Shown one piece after another: positions 44,511 to 55,546 of a DNA stretch of 64,000 nt. Position 1 is the stretch's first letter, and each line of letters opens with the position of its first letter. Origin of the DNA: Scolanthus callimorphus. Lineage: Eukaryota > Cnidaria > Anthozoa > Actiniaria > Edwardsiidae. Under the pieces are notes generated by a model, which had not been told where the DNA came from, searched no databases, and saw only the letters and a program-made list of their open reading frames with translations. Where the stretch lies: the NCBI GenBank assembly GCA_033964015.1, contig JAWWUD010000105.1:372001-436000 (forward strand), in the 5' to 3' direction. Made by a program: the position numbers and the translations under genes.

Positions 44511-45800
44511 GTATGTGTAGCTTCTAATTATTTAATTATTTTTTTTCATAGTATTGTATACTATACTATAGTATAATATAATATAGTATAATTATAGTAT
44601 AAACTAGCTGATGCCCGTGAAAAATTCACGGAGTATATAAAGGGGTAAATTTATTTTACTTATAGTAATAATATTCTCTTTAAAAAAGCGGCCTGAAAAA
44701 GAAAAATAGCAACGGACATCATAATTTGGGGGGGGGGGGATGGATTCCTGAGATTTTCCTGAGTTCCCTGAATGTTTTCTTTTTCGTCGTAAATTCCAGG
44801 GATCACAGACGTTTGTCAAGCAATTTTGTTCTAAGAGTTTATTAATTACGGGACGATATTTTAGAGTGAATATTATTTATTACGGCGAAGCGAGCCTGTG
44901 TACGTTTGTTCAAACTTGAATGAAAATTTTTCTAAGCTCAAAGCTTTCGAATTGAAATTATCCCTATACATAACTGTAAGTAATCTGTAATAGAACCATT
45001 TAGGTTTGGAATGCCTATGGTGCTTTCGGCTGTGCGAACTGAGTTCTTTTTTTAGTTCATGTTCTGTACGTGGGACATTAGCGATTCGCTTGAATTAAAA
45101 CTTAGACCCGGGCGAATCTTTTCCAACAAAAAACACACCCAATGGATATCTTTCATCATTCTCTTTTGGTTTGTGTCCTTCGCTTTGTGATACAGCGTCA
45201 GGATATATACTTAGAGAATATTAACCATTGCTTTGGTTTGTGTAAATGCTGTGTAATTTCGACTTGGCGCGTGCTCTGGGAAGAAAGGCAATGGCGTACG
45301 TTTGTTTAGGTTTGAATGAAAATTTTTCTCAGCTCAAAGCTTTCGGATTAGAATTATCCCTGCACATTCCTGTATGTAATCTGTAAGAGAACCATTTAGG
45401 TTTAAAAGTCTATGGTGCTTTCGGCTGCGCGAACCGAGTTCTTTTTTAGTTTCTGTGGGAGAATTCAACATGGCGGCGATGGCGGCTTTGTCCCTCGCTT
45501 AAGAAATCGCTTGAATTAGAACTTAGCCCGAGGTGAATCTTTTCCAACAAAAACACGCCCATGGTCCAGATTTCCACCTTTCCTTCGGGTTTGCGAACTT
45601 CTTTTGGCGGCACAGCTTCAGGGCTGAGCGGAGCGAGTGTCGACACGATTTTCCTTACGGTATTAATATATAGATAATAGCATAGCATAGCATGGCATGG
45701 CATGGCATGGCATGGCATGGCATGGCATAGCATAATATAATATAATAGCAAAGCATAGCATAATATAAAATAATAATATACTTTAATTTATGCTTTGTAG
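44511..45800. repeat. Long intron with a duplicated 260-bp segment and pentanucleotide repeat
   Basis: A segment with GAATGAAAATTTTTCT, AGCTCAAAGCTTTCG and TATGGTGCTTTCGGCTG occurs at about 44890-45150 and again at 45290-45560. A (CATGG)n/(CATAG)n tract at 45678-45760 and TATAG-rich DNA at 44540-44600 add low complexity. There is a G-run at 44729-44738. No gene. Confidence 0.75.
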
Positions 45801-47395
45801 ATTTACGAGTGTGAGTGGCGCCAGATAAAAAGACAGAACCCTGACATTCAGCGTTTCCTCCGAGAGCGTTTCTCCCGCTCTCTGGACCACAAGACTACCT
45901 TGAACGACCACCAGATTTACAAGCTGTGCGCGATGACTCTCTGTTTGGCGTGGTCGAGCTGGATATCCATGTACCGGACAATCTCAAAGATGTGTCCCAT
46001 CTTTAAAAATACGACGATTAGCCGTGACGATATTGGAGAGCACATGCGCCAGCACGCCGAGGAGCACGGTCTCCTAAAGCAGCCGAGGCGAAGTCTCATC
46101 GGGAGCCTAAAGGGAGACAAAATCCTCTTGGCCACTCCACTCTTGAAATGGTACCTGGAACATGGGCTCGTGGTCACCAACGTGCATCAGGTAAAATACA
46201 GTAATAAGCAAGACATATTCGCTTGCAAGAAATATTCGCTTGAACATAAACTAACTTTTGTAACTCATGTTTCTTCAGGTCGTTGAATATACCCTCGAAG
46301 CCTGTTTCAAAGCCTTTGGGGAGGCAGTTTCGGATACAAGACGGGCTGGCGACGCTGACAAATCCAATTCTATCATTGCGGATACCATGAAGTTGGTAAG
46401 TATTGCTATTTTGTGTGTGGACTAACACATTTTTTTTCACAGGAGAACATTATAAAGCGGCATTTTATTGACATCTTTTCCTCGTTTGATACTTACAGGT
46501 TGGAAATAGCTCGTATGGGAAAACTATCACCAACCAACTGAGGCATAGAGAAGTTAGGTTTGTGGAAGAGAATAAAGCGTCCCATCTTGTAAACTCTCCC
46601 TTCTTTAGGCAATTAGAGGAGATAACGGAGGGCACCTATGAAGTGCAGTCGTCTAAAAAGCGGATAAACCTGAATCTACCTATGCAAATTGGATTCTTTG
46701 TGTACCAGTACGCAAAGTTAAGGATGCTTCAGTTTTATTTTGACTTTTTAGACTACTACATGGATCGGTCTGACTTCTAATATGTAGAGACTGATACCGA
46801 CTCAGCCTACATAGCCATTTCTGGGGAATCAGTTGAAAGTCTTGTCAAACCCGAGTTGCGGCAAGAGTTTGAGGCAGACAAGCTCAACTGGTTCCCGAGA
46901 AATGACACCCGAGAGATCGCCGCATACGACAAGCGAACTCCAGGAAAATTCAAGGTTGAATGGGAGGGCGAAGGGGCAGTTGCACTCTGCTCAAAAACAT
47001 ACTTTTGTCTCGGTGAGAAAGATAAATTCTCCTGTAAAGGTATAAACAAAAGAACAAACGACATCACCAAGGAGCGGTACCTGGACGTCCTGCGTTCAAA
47101 ACAAACAAGTTCAGGGACGAACAGGGGCTTTAGGGTAATAAATAATCAGATATGCACCTATACACAAGAAAGAGCCGGCTTTTCTTATTTCTACCCGAAG
47201 AGAAAAGTGTTAGAAGACGGTGTTACTACAGTACCACTAGATATTTAGATTTTTTCAAATTTTTGTATATAAAATTGTATATAATGTATATAACTCTAGA
47301 AATAAATCAATATTGTGTGACAAACAAACTTGTGCGTTTGTCCCGACGTTAAGTTCGATTTGTAGTTTTAACAATTAAGGTTATAAAAGTATGTA

Positions 47396-47635
47396 GTGTT
47401 CTTGAATATAACGCGCTATAGATCGCCACGTTTGTCAGTCGGTAGCATGTATTCACATCGTTCGGAACCCTTTGACACTCGTCTAGTGCACCCGTTTAGC
47501 GCCATTATTGCCGGTGCTTCGTCATCAGGGAAGACTGAGCTGCTACAAAGCATTTTAGAGGGAGGGGAAGATGTTATCCAAGGGGCCCCGGAAAATATTA
47601 TTTGGTACTACATGTTGGATCAATTTGCTTAATAT
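47396..47635 (+). pseudogene. Packaging-type P-loop ATPase, 5' part only
   Basis: The 78-residue frame contains HPFSAIIAGASSSGKTELLQ with a Walker A (GASSSGKT) and PENIIWYY, as in the FtsK/HerA-like genome-packaging ATPases of Polintons. It lies just downstream of the polymerase in the same direction, a common Polinton neighbourhood. It is cut right after DQF, where the hairpin terminus begins; Walker B and the rest are gone. The start codon is not certain: the first ATG in the visible frame may be at 47449 (MYSHRSEPFDTR). Confidence 0.75.
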
Positions 47636-47667
47636 ATAGATTTAGCCACTGGCTAAAAGCGGAGCTC
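47636..47667 (+). repeat. Hairpin plus AGCGGAGCTCC terminus
   Basis: Reads TAATATATAGA, then the hairpin TTTAGCCACTGGCTAAA, then AGCGGAGCTCC. The same layout ends the minisatellite element at 11553 and, complemented, abuts PLE-B at 21171-21210. At all three sites the sequence on the hairpin side is unrelated. Confidence 0.8.
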
Positions 47668-50600
47668 CCTCAGTTACATATTTTTCCATGTGAATGGGTT
47701 CCCATCAAGGTACTAACTCCTTCCAATGAATGATATTATAGCAAAGCACAAATGTCAATAAAGAGAAAAACGTTATTTGACATGACTTTTACTGTGTCAT
47801 CTTCCAATATCTCCAAATTTATTGAAAATGTTAGTGTTATTGTATAAAACACAGTATGGAGGAATGAGTATGGATCTTTTCTGGAATCCTATGATTCTAC
47901 AATACTTAATTAATTAGATTACAATCAAAAACGTATATGTAATTTATAGCTGGAATGCTTGAACTAAAACTTGAACAGCCAATAGGAAATATATTTCCAA
48001 GGTATGAAAGAAAAGGCTTGGGGTGGGGCGCTCCCTAATATATTGTATGTTTTGGGGGCTCCTGAGGTCTGCCATGTTTTTTTTGTCACTGATAGGGTAT
48101 GTTTTTCAGTATGGCTTCTCACAATTAGTGATGATAAAACCTTTACATAGAAATGCATTCAAAACCATTCCAGCACCATAGCTAATGGGGGGGAGTAACA
48201 TTTTCAATGTCAACATGTGGGGAAAACCTGCTTGCCCACCCAGCAAAAAAAGAAAGGATGACTAAGGCTTGCCCCCCCCCCCCCCCCCCCCCCCCCCCAG
48301 CAGAAATTTCCACCTTAGGCCTTGATAACACAAGAAGCTGATATTTCATGCAAATCAGACATCAGACACACCTTGAGAAAGGTGTCACATGCAAAACAGA
48401 AACTTCTCAATGCCATAAGAAGGTTTGTGTCGCATGCAAAACAGAAACCTCGCAATGCCATAACTCGGATGATACCCAAATTTTACATAAGTATTCAATT
48501 TCTCTAAATCTATATACTGATTTTCATATGACTGTAGTGAAAGCAATTCAGGAGTAATTCACTATCCAATCAAATGCAATAGAAATTCGACAACGAACTC
48601 GCCTTTGTGAGTGAAGTAATTACAAGTAGTTGTGTTATTATTTTCTCTATGCGATCTAATTGGCAGAAGGGTCAAAGATCATGCTCTTGAACAATCACAA
48701 CCCAAACTAATCGCAATTACCAAGTAATTTAAAATTACCCACGACAGTCAGACAGTCAGACAGTCTTACGTAAACCATGCATGGCTATGGATACTTATAA
48801 ATTATAGTAGCTGAACATACTGGAGTACCATTGTTTTTGTAAGAGCCACAATAATAATTAGTTCATCAAATCAGGGTAAATAAACTATTTCTTTTTTTAT
48901 CATCTAATTGGTTAATTTCGTCTAATTTAATTTCATTTTTTGCCACATCAGACATTAGTTAAGGATTGTTATAATTGTATAGTAACAAATAACATACATT
49001 TTGGTAACAAAGTATAAGAAGGAAATATAATAATATGTCAACAGTATTGGACCCCCCATACCCGTCAACCCACTTCGTCAAAAATCTTGTGATTCCCCTC
49101 ACATGGCAGGAAAATACAACTTAAATGTATGAAAAATTGCAGAGAGCGACAATGGTGAAATACAGTAAATGTATAAAAAAATGTCAACCATGCGGGTGAC
49201 ACTGGCTTCAAAATCTTGTGACACCTGCCTAATGCGGGTGAGTTGACAGCCATGCCCCCTCCCAAAAAAGTAGTATTTATATGCCTATATCATGTGCAAT
49301 TATCTTGTATCAGGCCCTCCTATCATAATTCATTTTTCAATAATAATGAAAAATATGATCTACTTAACCTACCAATAGAAGACCACTTTGTCCCTAGCAT
49401 GCTCTGGATTGCATCTAGTTCCATTTTGGGAACAAAATAAAATTTAATTAAATTCTCACTCCATGTTAGTCTCATTCAATTGTTGTAGGGTAAATATTTT
49501 TTAGTTCAATAAAAAATATAAAAAATTAGAACTAATTCATACACGATAAACTTTTTTTCTAAATCTCTTTAAAAGGTGATTGGATGTGACATGCAGTTTA
49601 GCAATTAATGAATTCTGTGAGTATGATATGGATAATTAATCAGATCAATGGTGGTATTATTATTATCCATTGAGGTAAAATGTCAGTGTAGATAACATCC
49701 CCTAGATCTTAATAATTATCCATATCATACAAAGCTGAATTCATTGATTGTTTTATTAATTATTCATTCAAGCTTTTAATTGTTTTATTATTCATTCAAA
49801 ATAGATTTCCCAGCTTTAATTCTTTGAGGGAGCTGACAGGGCTTGAAACTAAATACTAATCAAAGTCATAATTTTATGCCATGTACCATGTAATTCATCA
49901 AGAGTCTAGGCGTAAATACACTAAGCGAACACTGTAGAAAATGAAAAAACAGTCGTTATTTTATGCCTTATTTGAAAATGTTAGGTGTAAAAGGAAATTT
50001 TTTAGGTGTATTTACACCTGTATCTGGCACAATTTCAAGCCATGAAGCAGCCAGTTTGCCATCCTGCCTACAAAGGTGTGATGTCACACTTGCAACAACT
50101 TTCAACTTATCCAGTCTTTGAAGTCATTGATGGAATTAGTCGCTCGCCTTTAAAAACATCAAGAATTTGCCAGTGGTGATCAACCAATCAGAAGCAGGAA
50201 AATATGGTGAATGAATATTTATTCATTTATTTATACATACTAATAAACATACAATGTACATGTATCTTCAATGTATTTTTTTTAGTACATTCAAGTCAAC
50301 TGTATATTTCCGTTCACAAAAATTGATGATTAACAAAGAAATGTACAACCTTGAATGAGGCTAATATTGAGGGAGAATTGCAGATGATACAGAACATGTT
50401 AGGGACCCCTCACAGAGTGGTCTTCTATTGGAAGGCAAGTAGATCATATTTTGATAATTATTAAAAAAATAAATGATAGGAGTGCCTGAAACAGGCAATA
50501 CCATGTTATAAAATCAATTTCAGGGGCCTGTCAAAACTTCAAGTAAATGACAATTCGAAGAAAAACATCCTCTATGTTGAATCCCCTTGGTTGATATTTT

Positions 50601-51724
50601 AAATGAGCAAAATTTAAACTTCCACTTCTAAGTTCATGCCTGACACTGCCGACCAGAGAAACAATAAACTAAAAAATATCATTGCATAAATAGTGATAGA
50701 GAGCAATAATTATCCCTAGATAGGTGTCTCCACTTACCTGTCATATGTGAAATACTCTGTGAAGCATACCCTGCAGGAATACATCTTGGGAATTTCTACA
50801 AAATTAAATTAAACACAAAAGTTAATTTATAATCGACCCAGTAGAATTTACTATCAATCCGTCTCTCTCGTCTACTACCACAAGAGAAAACTCGTTGTAG
50901 CCGAACCAAATTGAGAAGTCGGAATATATAGAAAGTGTCTCAATTTTAAGAATTGTTAGCTAACTTACATTAGAGAATTCAAGAATCATTGTACCATTAT
51001 CTAAATCTGAATTTTGGAGCCGCTTGGAGAAAGCTCGCGAGCTCAAGATGGCTGCTATGCGTGACACTATTACATGACTTTCTCCCGAGTCTCCACGCCA
51101 AAGGATAAACACAGCCACTGAGAGTAACGGCAGTCAGCTCTACTAAATCACTAGAAAATACGGCAATCCTGAAAAAAGCTTAACACAAAAAGCTGAGCTT
51201 GCAAAAATAACAAATCTCCCGAGAGAAATCTCTCTTTGCGCGCGGCTACGATCGTCCCGTGCAACTTTCATCTTTTTTTCAAACTAGCGTAGTAGCGAGC
51301 CGAAAAACAGCCGCAAAAACTCGAATGAAAGTTTGCGATTGATAAAAAATGATTACTACTAAATGTCCCTTTTATACTCTAGCTACAAAGTTCAAGTACC
51401 AACCTTGAGAATTGGTTTCTTATCATTGTTTGTGCTTTCTCTCGCGCGCTAGCTCTTCGTTTGTCTTCTTTTTCGACATGTCTTCCCTGGCAATTCTCCT
51501 CTACGGCGCTTTGTTTCTTTCCCACGACAGACTTTATTTCTTCATGTTCATGACATCGGTCTCAGCTTCTTTCCGCTACATGGTAACTCATTTTCTCAAT
51601 TTTGATTTGTCAGCTTGATTTAACGTTTCATTTCTTTATGAAGAGGAAAATCTGTCTTCCTCATGACGAAAACTGACACGAAGTCACGAAGTTCACACGA
51701 AGTAAAGTCTTAAAGAAAAAAATC
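47668..51724. other. Long interval without recognisable genes
   Basis: AT-rich. A C-run of about 28 bases at 48271-48298, a short duplication at 48370-48460 (CACATGCAAAACAGAAAC, CTCGCAATGCCATAA) and CAGACAGT repeats near 48750 are visible. A weak inverted pair (CATACCCGTCAAC at 49060 and GTTGACAGCCATG at 49243) could be a decayed MITE. Reading frames such as 51412-51618 lack a domain. Missing Polinton genes are not detectable here. Confidence 0.5.
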
Positions 51725-51965
51725 CCCTTTCAAATAAAATCGCCAATCGCCAATTTGAACGCGCGAGCGTGCTCATTTTCCCGCCTAAACCGAGACAGGC
51801 AACCCACGCCTCTACGACGACGGACACACGGACGAACAAACCGGAAGTCCATCAGAAAACAGGTCGATGCATATACACTTTTGTGTTGTTTCCTTTTCTC
51901 CTGCATGTAGCTATGGGGCTCCGCTAAGCGGGCGCCTTCGGCGCCCGCGGGAGCTCCGCTATAAT
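51725..51965 (-). mobile_element. AGCGGAGCTCC-ended element end, uninterrupted copy
   Basis: Complement starts AGCGGAGCTCC, then a GC-rich hairpin (GGGCGCCGAAGGCGCCC), then AGCGGAGCCCCATAGCTACA and ACCGGAAGTCCAT. It is the same layout as at 10488 and the same sequence as 38200-38575. Its other end was not identified. Confidence 0.6.
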
Positions 51966-52106
51966 TTGTATGGTTCACAACGCGCTTCAAATGTTCTGGC
52001 CTCTAAAATGCTCAAATGTTCGTTCTTGTTTTTCTTTAAAGATGGCTCTTCTTCTTCTCCTTCCGGCAAAGCCGTGGTCTTGGTGTTTGCGTGTTGTCTC
52101 TTCAGA

Positions 52107-52271
52107 CTAGGGCGGCGACTTGGGTGGATTCAATGTCACACCGTCCTTAGAAGGGCGCCTCTTTGTTGGAGAAACTTGAACAAATCTGCGGATGTGGACT
52201 TTGATCTGGCCTCGGAATTGACACACAATTGCGTAGTAATCGCGGGGTCCAAGTTTGTACGTGACTTCCAT
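52107..52271 (-). CDS. Small PC4-like (p15 coactivator) reading frame near the Polinton end
   Basis: 54 codons from ATG 52269-52271 to TAG 52107-52109. The protein reads MEVTYKLGPRDYYAIVCQF, then RGQIKVHIRRFV, then a basic loop and KDGVTLNP. That pattern (Y--V--F-G---IR-F ... K-GV-L-P) is the core of PC4/p15 single-stranded DNA-binding coactivators, usually followed by a helix that is missing here, so it may be truncated or continue in another exon. It points inward from the right terminal repeat, with a TATATAAA about 60 bases upstream, like a terminal Polinton gene. Assigned by eye from a short match. Confidence 0.45.
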   Translation of the reverse strand: MEVTYKLGPRDYYAIVCQFRGQIKVHIRRFVQVSPTKRRPSKDGVTLNPPKSPP

Positions 52272-52325
52272 CGTCTTGGTGAATTCAACTTGTAATGAAA
52301 ATCTAGGGGAGTTGTTCCGAGTTTT

Positions 52326-52340
52326 TTATATATCACTGCG
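52326..52340 (-). promoter_or_regulatory. TATA-box candidate for the PC4-like frame
   Basis: The minus strand reads GATATATAAAAAACTCGG, about 55-65 bases upstream of the ATG, just inside the terminal repeat. Confidence 0.35.
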
Positions 52341-52689
52341 ACATGTCGACCAATCACAGGACCCTTCTTTTGTCTGTTTTCGTGTGCTTTATGGGGAAGC
52401 AAAGCGTAGGGTGTCAACATAAGGGGTGGTTTCTTTGTCCCAGACTGCCAAAGGTGTCGAAAGTTGGGGTGTACATGTTGTCCTTCATCTCACACCCCTT
52501 TTTTCATGGCATATACTATCTCCCACCCCTTTTTACGGAATAAATTATCTCCCACCCCTTGACGATTACAAAACATTATGACGTCATTGTTTGGTTGTCA
52601 TGGTGACCCCTCAACCAATCAGAAGCCTTGCACTTCAATTTAATTAGATTCCACTTCAAAATGGGGGCTCCGATCATCGCTGCTAGACT
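52330..52689 (-). repeat. Right terminal inverted segment of the Polinton-like element
   Basis: Complement of the left end over the AGGGGTGGGAGAT blocks and neighbours, then about 125 further bases (to AGTCTAGCAGCG at the outer edge) that have no partner on the left, presumably lost there. Confidence 0.65.
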
Positions 52690-53560
52690 ACTCCCGTAGT
52701 GTACGCACTCATTTAAGTCTAAATTGACACACTGGGCTGGCAAGTAATCAAATGCCGCCAGGACGGTATTACTCAAAGAGTTTTCATCCACTAAAGGAAA
52801 CAGAGTGTTACGAGCTAAACAGAGTGTTATAGGTGAAACGTTTATTAGCCATATAAATTGTACGCGCTTCGGTTAGTCTCAATTGTCGTCCCTGTAACGA
52901 CTTGCATACGTTAAACAAGTCAGCTACAACGCCGATCACACATGCGAACATCAATTATGGCTATTAGCCGTCTAGTATTGTATGCACTCGGGCAAGTCCA
53001 AATTGATGTCCCATCAACAAAATTTCAAACTCAAAATCATCCCATAACACACTTAGCACACATAGGGACTTCAATTACCGTTATAGTTTTATTAGCCTTA
53101 TAATTTTGCACGCGCTTCGGGATTTCTTCGGGATATCTTAATAAACGTTTATCACATCAGCTAAAAGGACGATCACACAGTCTTCAATTATGGTTATTAG
53201 CCGTTATAAACCGTATGCACTTCGGCACGTCTGAATTGAGGTCCGAGTAAGTAGTTTCATACTCAACACACATCCGCTTAGAAGCTGAGCGCGCATATTA
53301 GGACTCAATTACTGTTACGGTTTACACTAAAGGAAACAGAGTGTTATTCATAAGCGCGACTCTTATGTATAGTTTTGGACAACTTCCGTAAGTCTTAATT
53401 GAGGTCCTAGTAACGAGTTTTATCCTGCAAACACATGAGTTAAAACGCCGAGTGCACAAACGGACTTCAGTTACGATCATCTACTTGTTCTTGTGACACC
53501 AATTTAGACTTCAATGAGTGCGAACACTACGGGAGGGCTAAACACAGTCATTGAATGTGT
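52690..53560. repeat. Satellite-like array, unit 2
   Basis: Loosely repeated blocks with a TGCAC-CTTCGG...GTC-AATTGA-GTCC core, followed by blocks like ATTA-CGTTAT. Spacing varies from about 110 to 160 bp. The whole segment is closely repeated at 58080-58930 (ACTAAAGGAAACAGAGTGTTA and AATGCCGCCAGGACGG in both). No gene. Confidence 0.7.
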
Positions 53561-53610
53561 ATTCAGCGTCCTAAGATAGGGAAGAAAAAAACAAAACAGA
53601 AACGCAGAAT

Positions 53611-53656
53611 GTGTCAACGTTTCGGACATTTATTTCGGTCCTTCTTCAGGTCGACT
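53611..53656 (-). ncRNA. Hammerhead-like motif, PLE-B copy 2
   Basis: Minus strand: CTGAAGA, GGAC...GTCC stem with long loop, GAAA, CGTTGAC. Core matches CUGANGA...GAAA, but stem I pairing is poor, so activity is doubtful. Confidence 0.45.
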
Positions 53657-53729
53657 AAAACTGTTACAAAATCACGTATATATATATACAAACAAGATAG
53701 AGAATACGGGATAATAAAAGGGGTAAGTT

Positions 53730-54852
53730 CTAGAGTTCGTCTTTGATATTCAGTCCATTTTGGGCCATGGTTTTCAGGGTGTCCATCCAATAGCCCTCAA
53801 CACCTGTGAGGTCTCTGAAGTTAGAAACCCGCTTAATACATTTAATCTTCAGATCTTCTAGGGTGTGTCCCGCGTTGCTTGTGTTGAAATGGGCCGCAAC
53901 AGGGTTGCTATCCGCATATTTGGCCCAGTTCTTAATAGTGCACTTATGTGTGCGAAAGCGTGCATGTAGGGAGCAGCTCGTTTCCCCAACGAACTGCTTT
54001 TCGCATCTCTGGCAGGTAATAAGGTACACAGCGTTCTTCGTTTTGTATTTGAGCTGACTGTTGATGTTATACTTTTTGCGGTAGTGGTGCTGGAGAACGT
54101 GGCGCTCACATCCACATATGCGCATGTTCCACACTTTTTGTCGCGGCACAGCTTCATGCCTCGCTGGGTTTCTATTGTGTCGGATGCTGGTAAACGAGCT
54201 CGCACCAGGTGGTCCCTCGGGTTTGGCGGGCGCCTGAATGCTACCATAGGTGGTTCTTGTAGCACTGCGCGTACCCTGTCAGAAATACAAGCGATGGGAA
54301 ATGCGTCTCTGACAATCAGAGGCGCGTTACGTGGATGGTACGTCATGACTAGCGGAACTCTGTTGTTGCTGCGCTGACGAGACCGCACCTGGAGAACATC
54401 GGAACGACGGTTCTGTGAGACTCTTGTGATGCTCTGCAGTACACGATCTTGTTTATACCCTCTTGAGATGAGAAACCTCGTGAGCTTATCACAGCGTTGG
54501 TGGAATGCTTCCTCGATCGAGCGGAACCTCCTCAAACGCAGGGCTAAGGAGTACGCTATGCTTGTTTTGCAGTGGGTGCGGTGGGCATGATGTCCAGAGT
54601 AGGTACTGATGTGTGTCCGTGGGCTTCCAGTACAAGTCTGTCTGAAGGGAACCATGGGCCTTGGAGACTTTGACATCCAGGAAATCCACACTATCAGTAG
54701 ACCGTGTAGCTGTGAATTTGATGGTTTCATGGATGTTGTTATGTCACTGTAGAAAATCTTCAAAGCTGTCTTCTCCATGGGTCCAAATACCGAAGATGTC
54801 ATCTTAGTATCGCCACCAAATCAGAGGTTTTAGCGGTGCTTGGCTGAGGATA
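53730..54852 (-). pseudogene. PLE-B copy 2, RT end and GIY-YIG endonuclease
   Basis: From the hairpin inward: RT palm LDDIFGIWTHG, thumb VDFLDVKVSKAHG and KPTDTHQYLLWTS, a frameshift, then TSIAYSLALRLRRF, LTRFLISRGYK, the linker, and CRDKKCGTCAYVD. A further one-base loss near 54078 (not in copies 1 and 3) shifts the frame before INSQLKYKTKNAVYL. The endonuclease YLITCQRCEKQFVGETS, HARFRTHKCTIKNW, AHFNTSNAGHT and GYWMDTLKTMAQNGLNIKDEL ends at 53730, so this copy has the full C-terminus that copy 1 lacks. The RT fingers are absent. Confidence 0.85.
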
Positions 54853-54975
54853 GATAGAGATTATTACATGGTAAGAACTTGATATCGTTTTTATTCACGA
54901 GTTTTCGTGTCGGTATGACACGAAAAACGAGTGAATAATACGATATCAAGCTCTTGCCATGTAATAATCTCTATC
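54853..54975. repeat. 123-bp hairpin, copy 2
   Basis: Same hairpin as 31649-31771, again exactly between the truncated RT of PLE-B and the 3' end of PLE-C. Confidence 0.88.
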
Positions 54976-55053
54976 AATTTTTTAATTTTTTAACGAAGAC
55001 TAGTGAGCAGCACAAGGAGTGACACTTGAAGTTGTAAAAGTAATGTAATTTAT

Positions 55054-55094
55054 TTCCGACGCGTTTCGTCTCTTAGAGAGACTTCATCAGGGAA
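55054..55094 (-). ncRNA. Hammerhead ribozyme, PLE-C copy 2
   Basis: Identical in core and stems to the site at 31850-31890: TTCC/GGAA stem I, CTGATGA, GTCTC/GAGAC stem II, GAAA, CGCGTC. Confidence 0.85.
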
Positions 55095-55546
55095 TAACAG
55101 TTTACAACTTAGCTATGGCATATATAACACGAAATTACATACGTGTGAGTGCTAACTTCCTTAGGAAGTGATTGTTATGCCGTAAAGGACGTTCCTAAAC
55201 GCCCATTATGTTATTGAACGTGTGGGCTTGTAATAGCTTTTGGGGGCATACGATGGCCCACAAAAAAAACAAGCTTACTTGCATAGGTGTGCCAAGGTAG
55301 TGGTAGACTTATAGCTAACAATGCAGTCTAGGTCTGGTAGATGTCTCTGGATTATCCGCTTGATATTGGCATTGCTACATTTAAATGTAGACTTAAAAAC
55401 AACCATTCTGCGGCGCCGAGACTTCGCCTTCCTAGTAAGCCACCTAGCTCTATTACAGTACTGGACCTCCCTGAACAAAGGCAACAGAAAGCGAAGGGGA
55501 TATCTGCGAAGTCTAAGGCGCTTCCAAAAATTATTACGGGTGCAAT

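Larger units (their letters stand above)
40866..47248 (+). pseudogene. Zinc finger-DNA polymerase B of Polinton type, eight exons, many lesions
   Basis: Exons: 40866-41184, 41309-42001, 42221-43216, 43309-44320, 44369-44510, 45801-46190, 46279-46395, 46499-47248. Exon 1 has two C2H2 fingers (CDVCGKMLSRPYALKRH, CPVCNKRFGQKTNLDRH). Exonuclease motifs are FDFEC and GFNSGVYDLN. Polymerase motifs are GYDANALYLW (A), KL then GNSSYGKT (B) and ETDTDSAY (C). Polintons use this enzyme to copy themselves from a protein primer. Lesions: frameshift near 41600, TGA 41697, a phase error near 42240, TAG 43699, frameshift near 43707, TAA 44106, paired shifts near 45922 and 45990, TAA 46778. Introns are unusual for Polinton genes as generally described. 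The end PKRKVLEDGVTT...PLDI is the normal C-terminus. Confidence 0.88.
33893..52689. mobile_element. Polinton/Maverick-like element, about 18.8 kb, decayed
   Basis: Contains a protein-primed-type DNA polymerase B gene, a packaging-type ATPase start and a PC4-like frame. Inverted terminal segments match: GGGGTGGGAGAT-rich DNA, GGTC-TGTGATTGGT and CC-ATAAA-CACGAAAAC occur at 33893-34110 and, complemented, at about 52330-52560. Satellite-like DNA resumes at 52690, so the right end is probably there, reading AGTCTAGCAGCG inward; the outer 130 bp are missing on the left. Size fits Polintons (15-20 kb). Capsid, integrase and protease genes were not found, and other elements occupy parts of the interior, so the element is not functional. 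Confidence 0.72.

Noticed and set aside
4106..46780. Possible stop-codon reassignment, because TAA or TGA stands in frame in several genes
   Set aside because: The stops come with frameshifts in the polymerase, and one (31113) is an intact CGA in the sister copy. Ordinary decay explains them.
49056..49260. Possible MITE with ends like those of the OTU-hAT element (CATACCCGTCAAC and CATGGCTGTCAAC)
   Set aside because: The inverted match is short and imperfect, and no target duplication is visible.
51412..51618. 68-codon hydrophobic frame that could be a membrane peptide
   Set aside because: No start context, homologue or neighbour supports it.
52136..52420. 94-codon minus-strand frame over the Polinton end
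   Set aside because: It overlaps the PC4-like frame in another phase and shows no family features.
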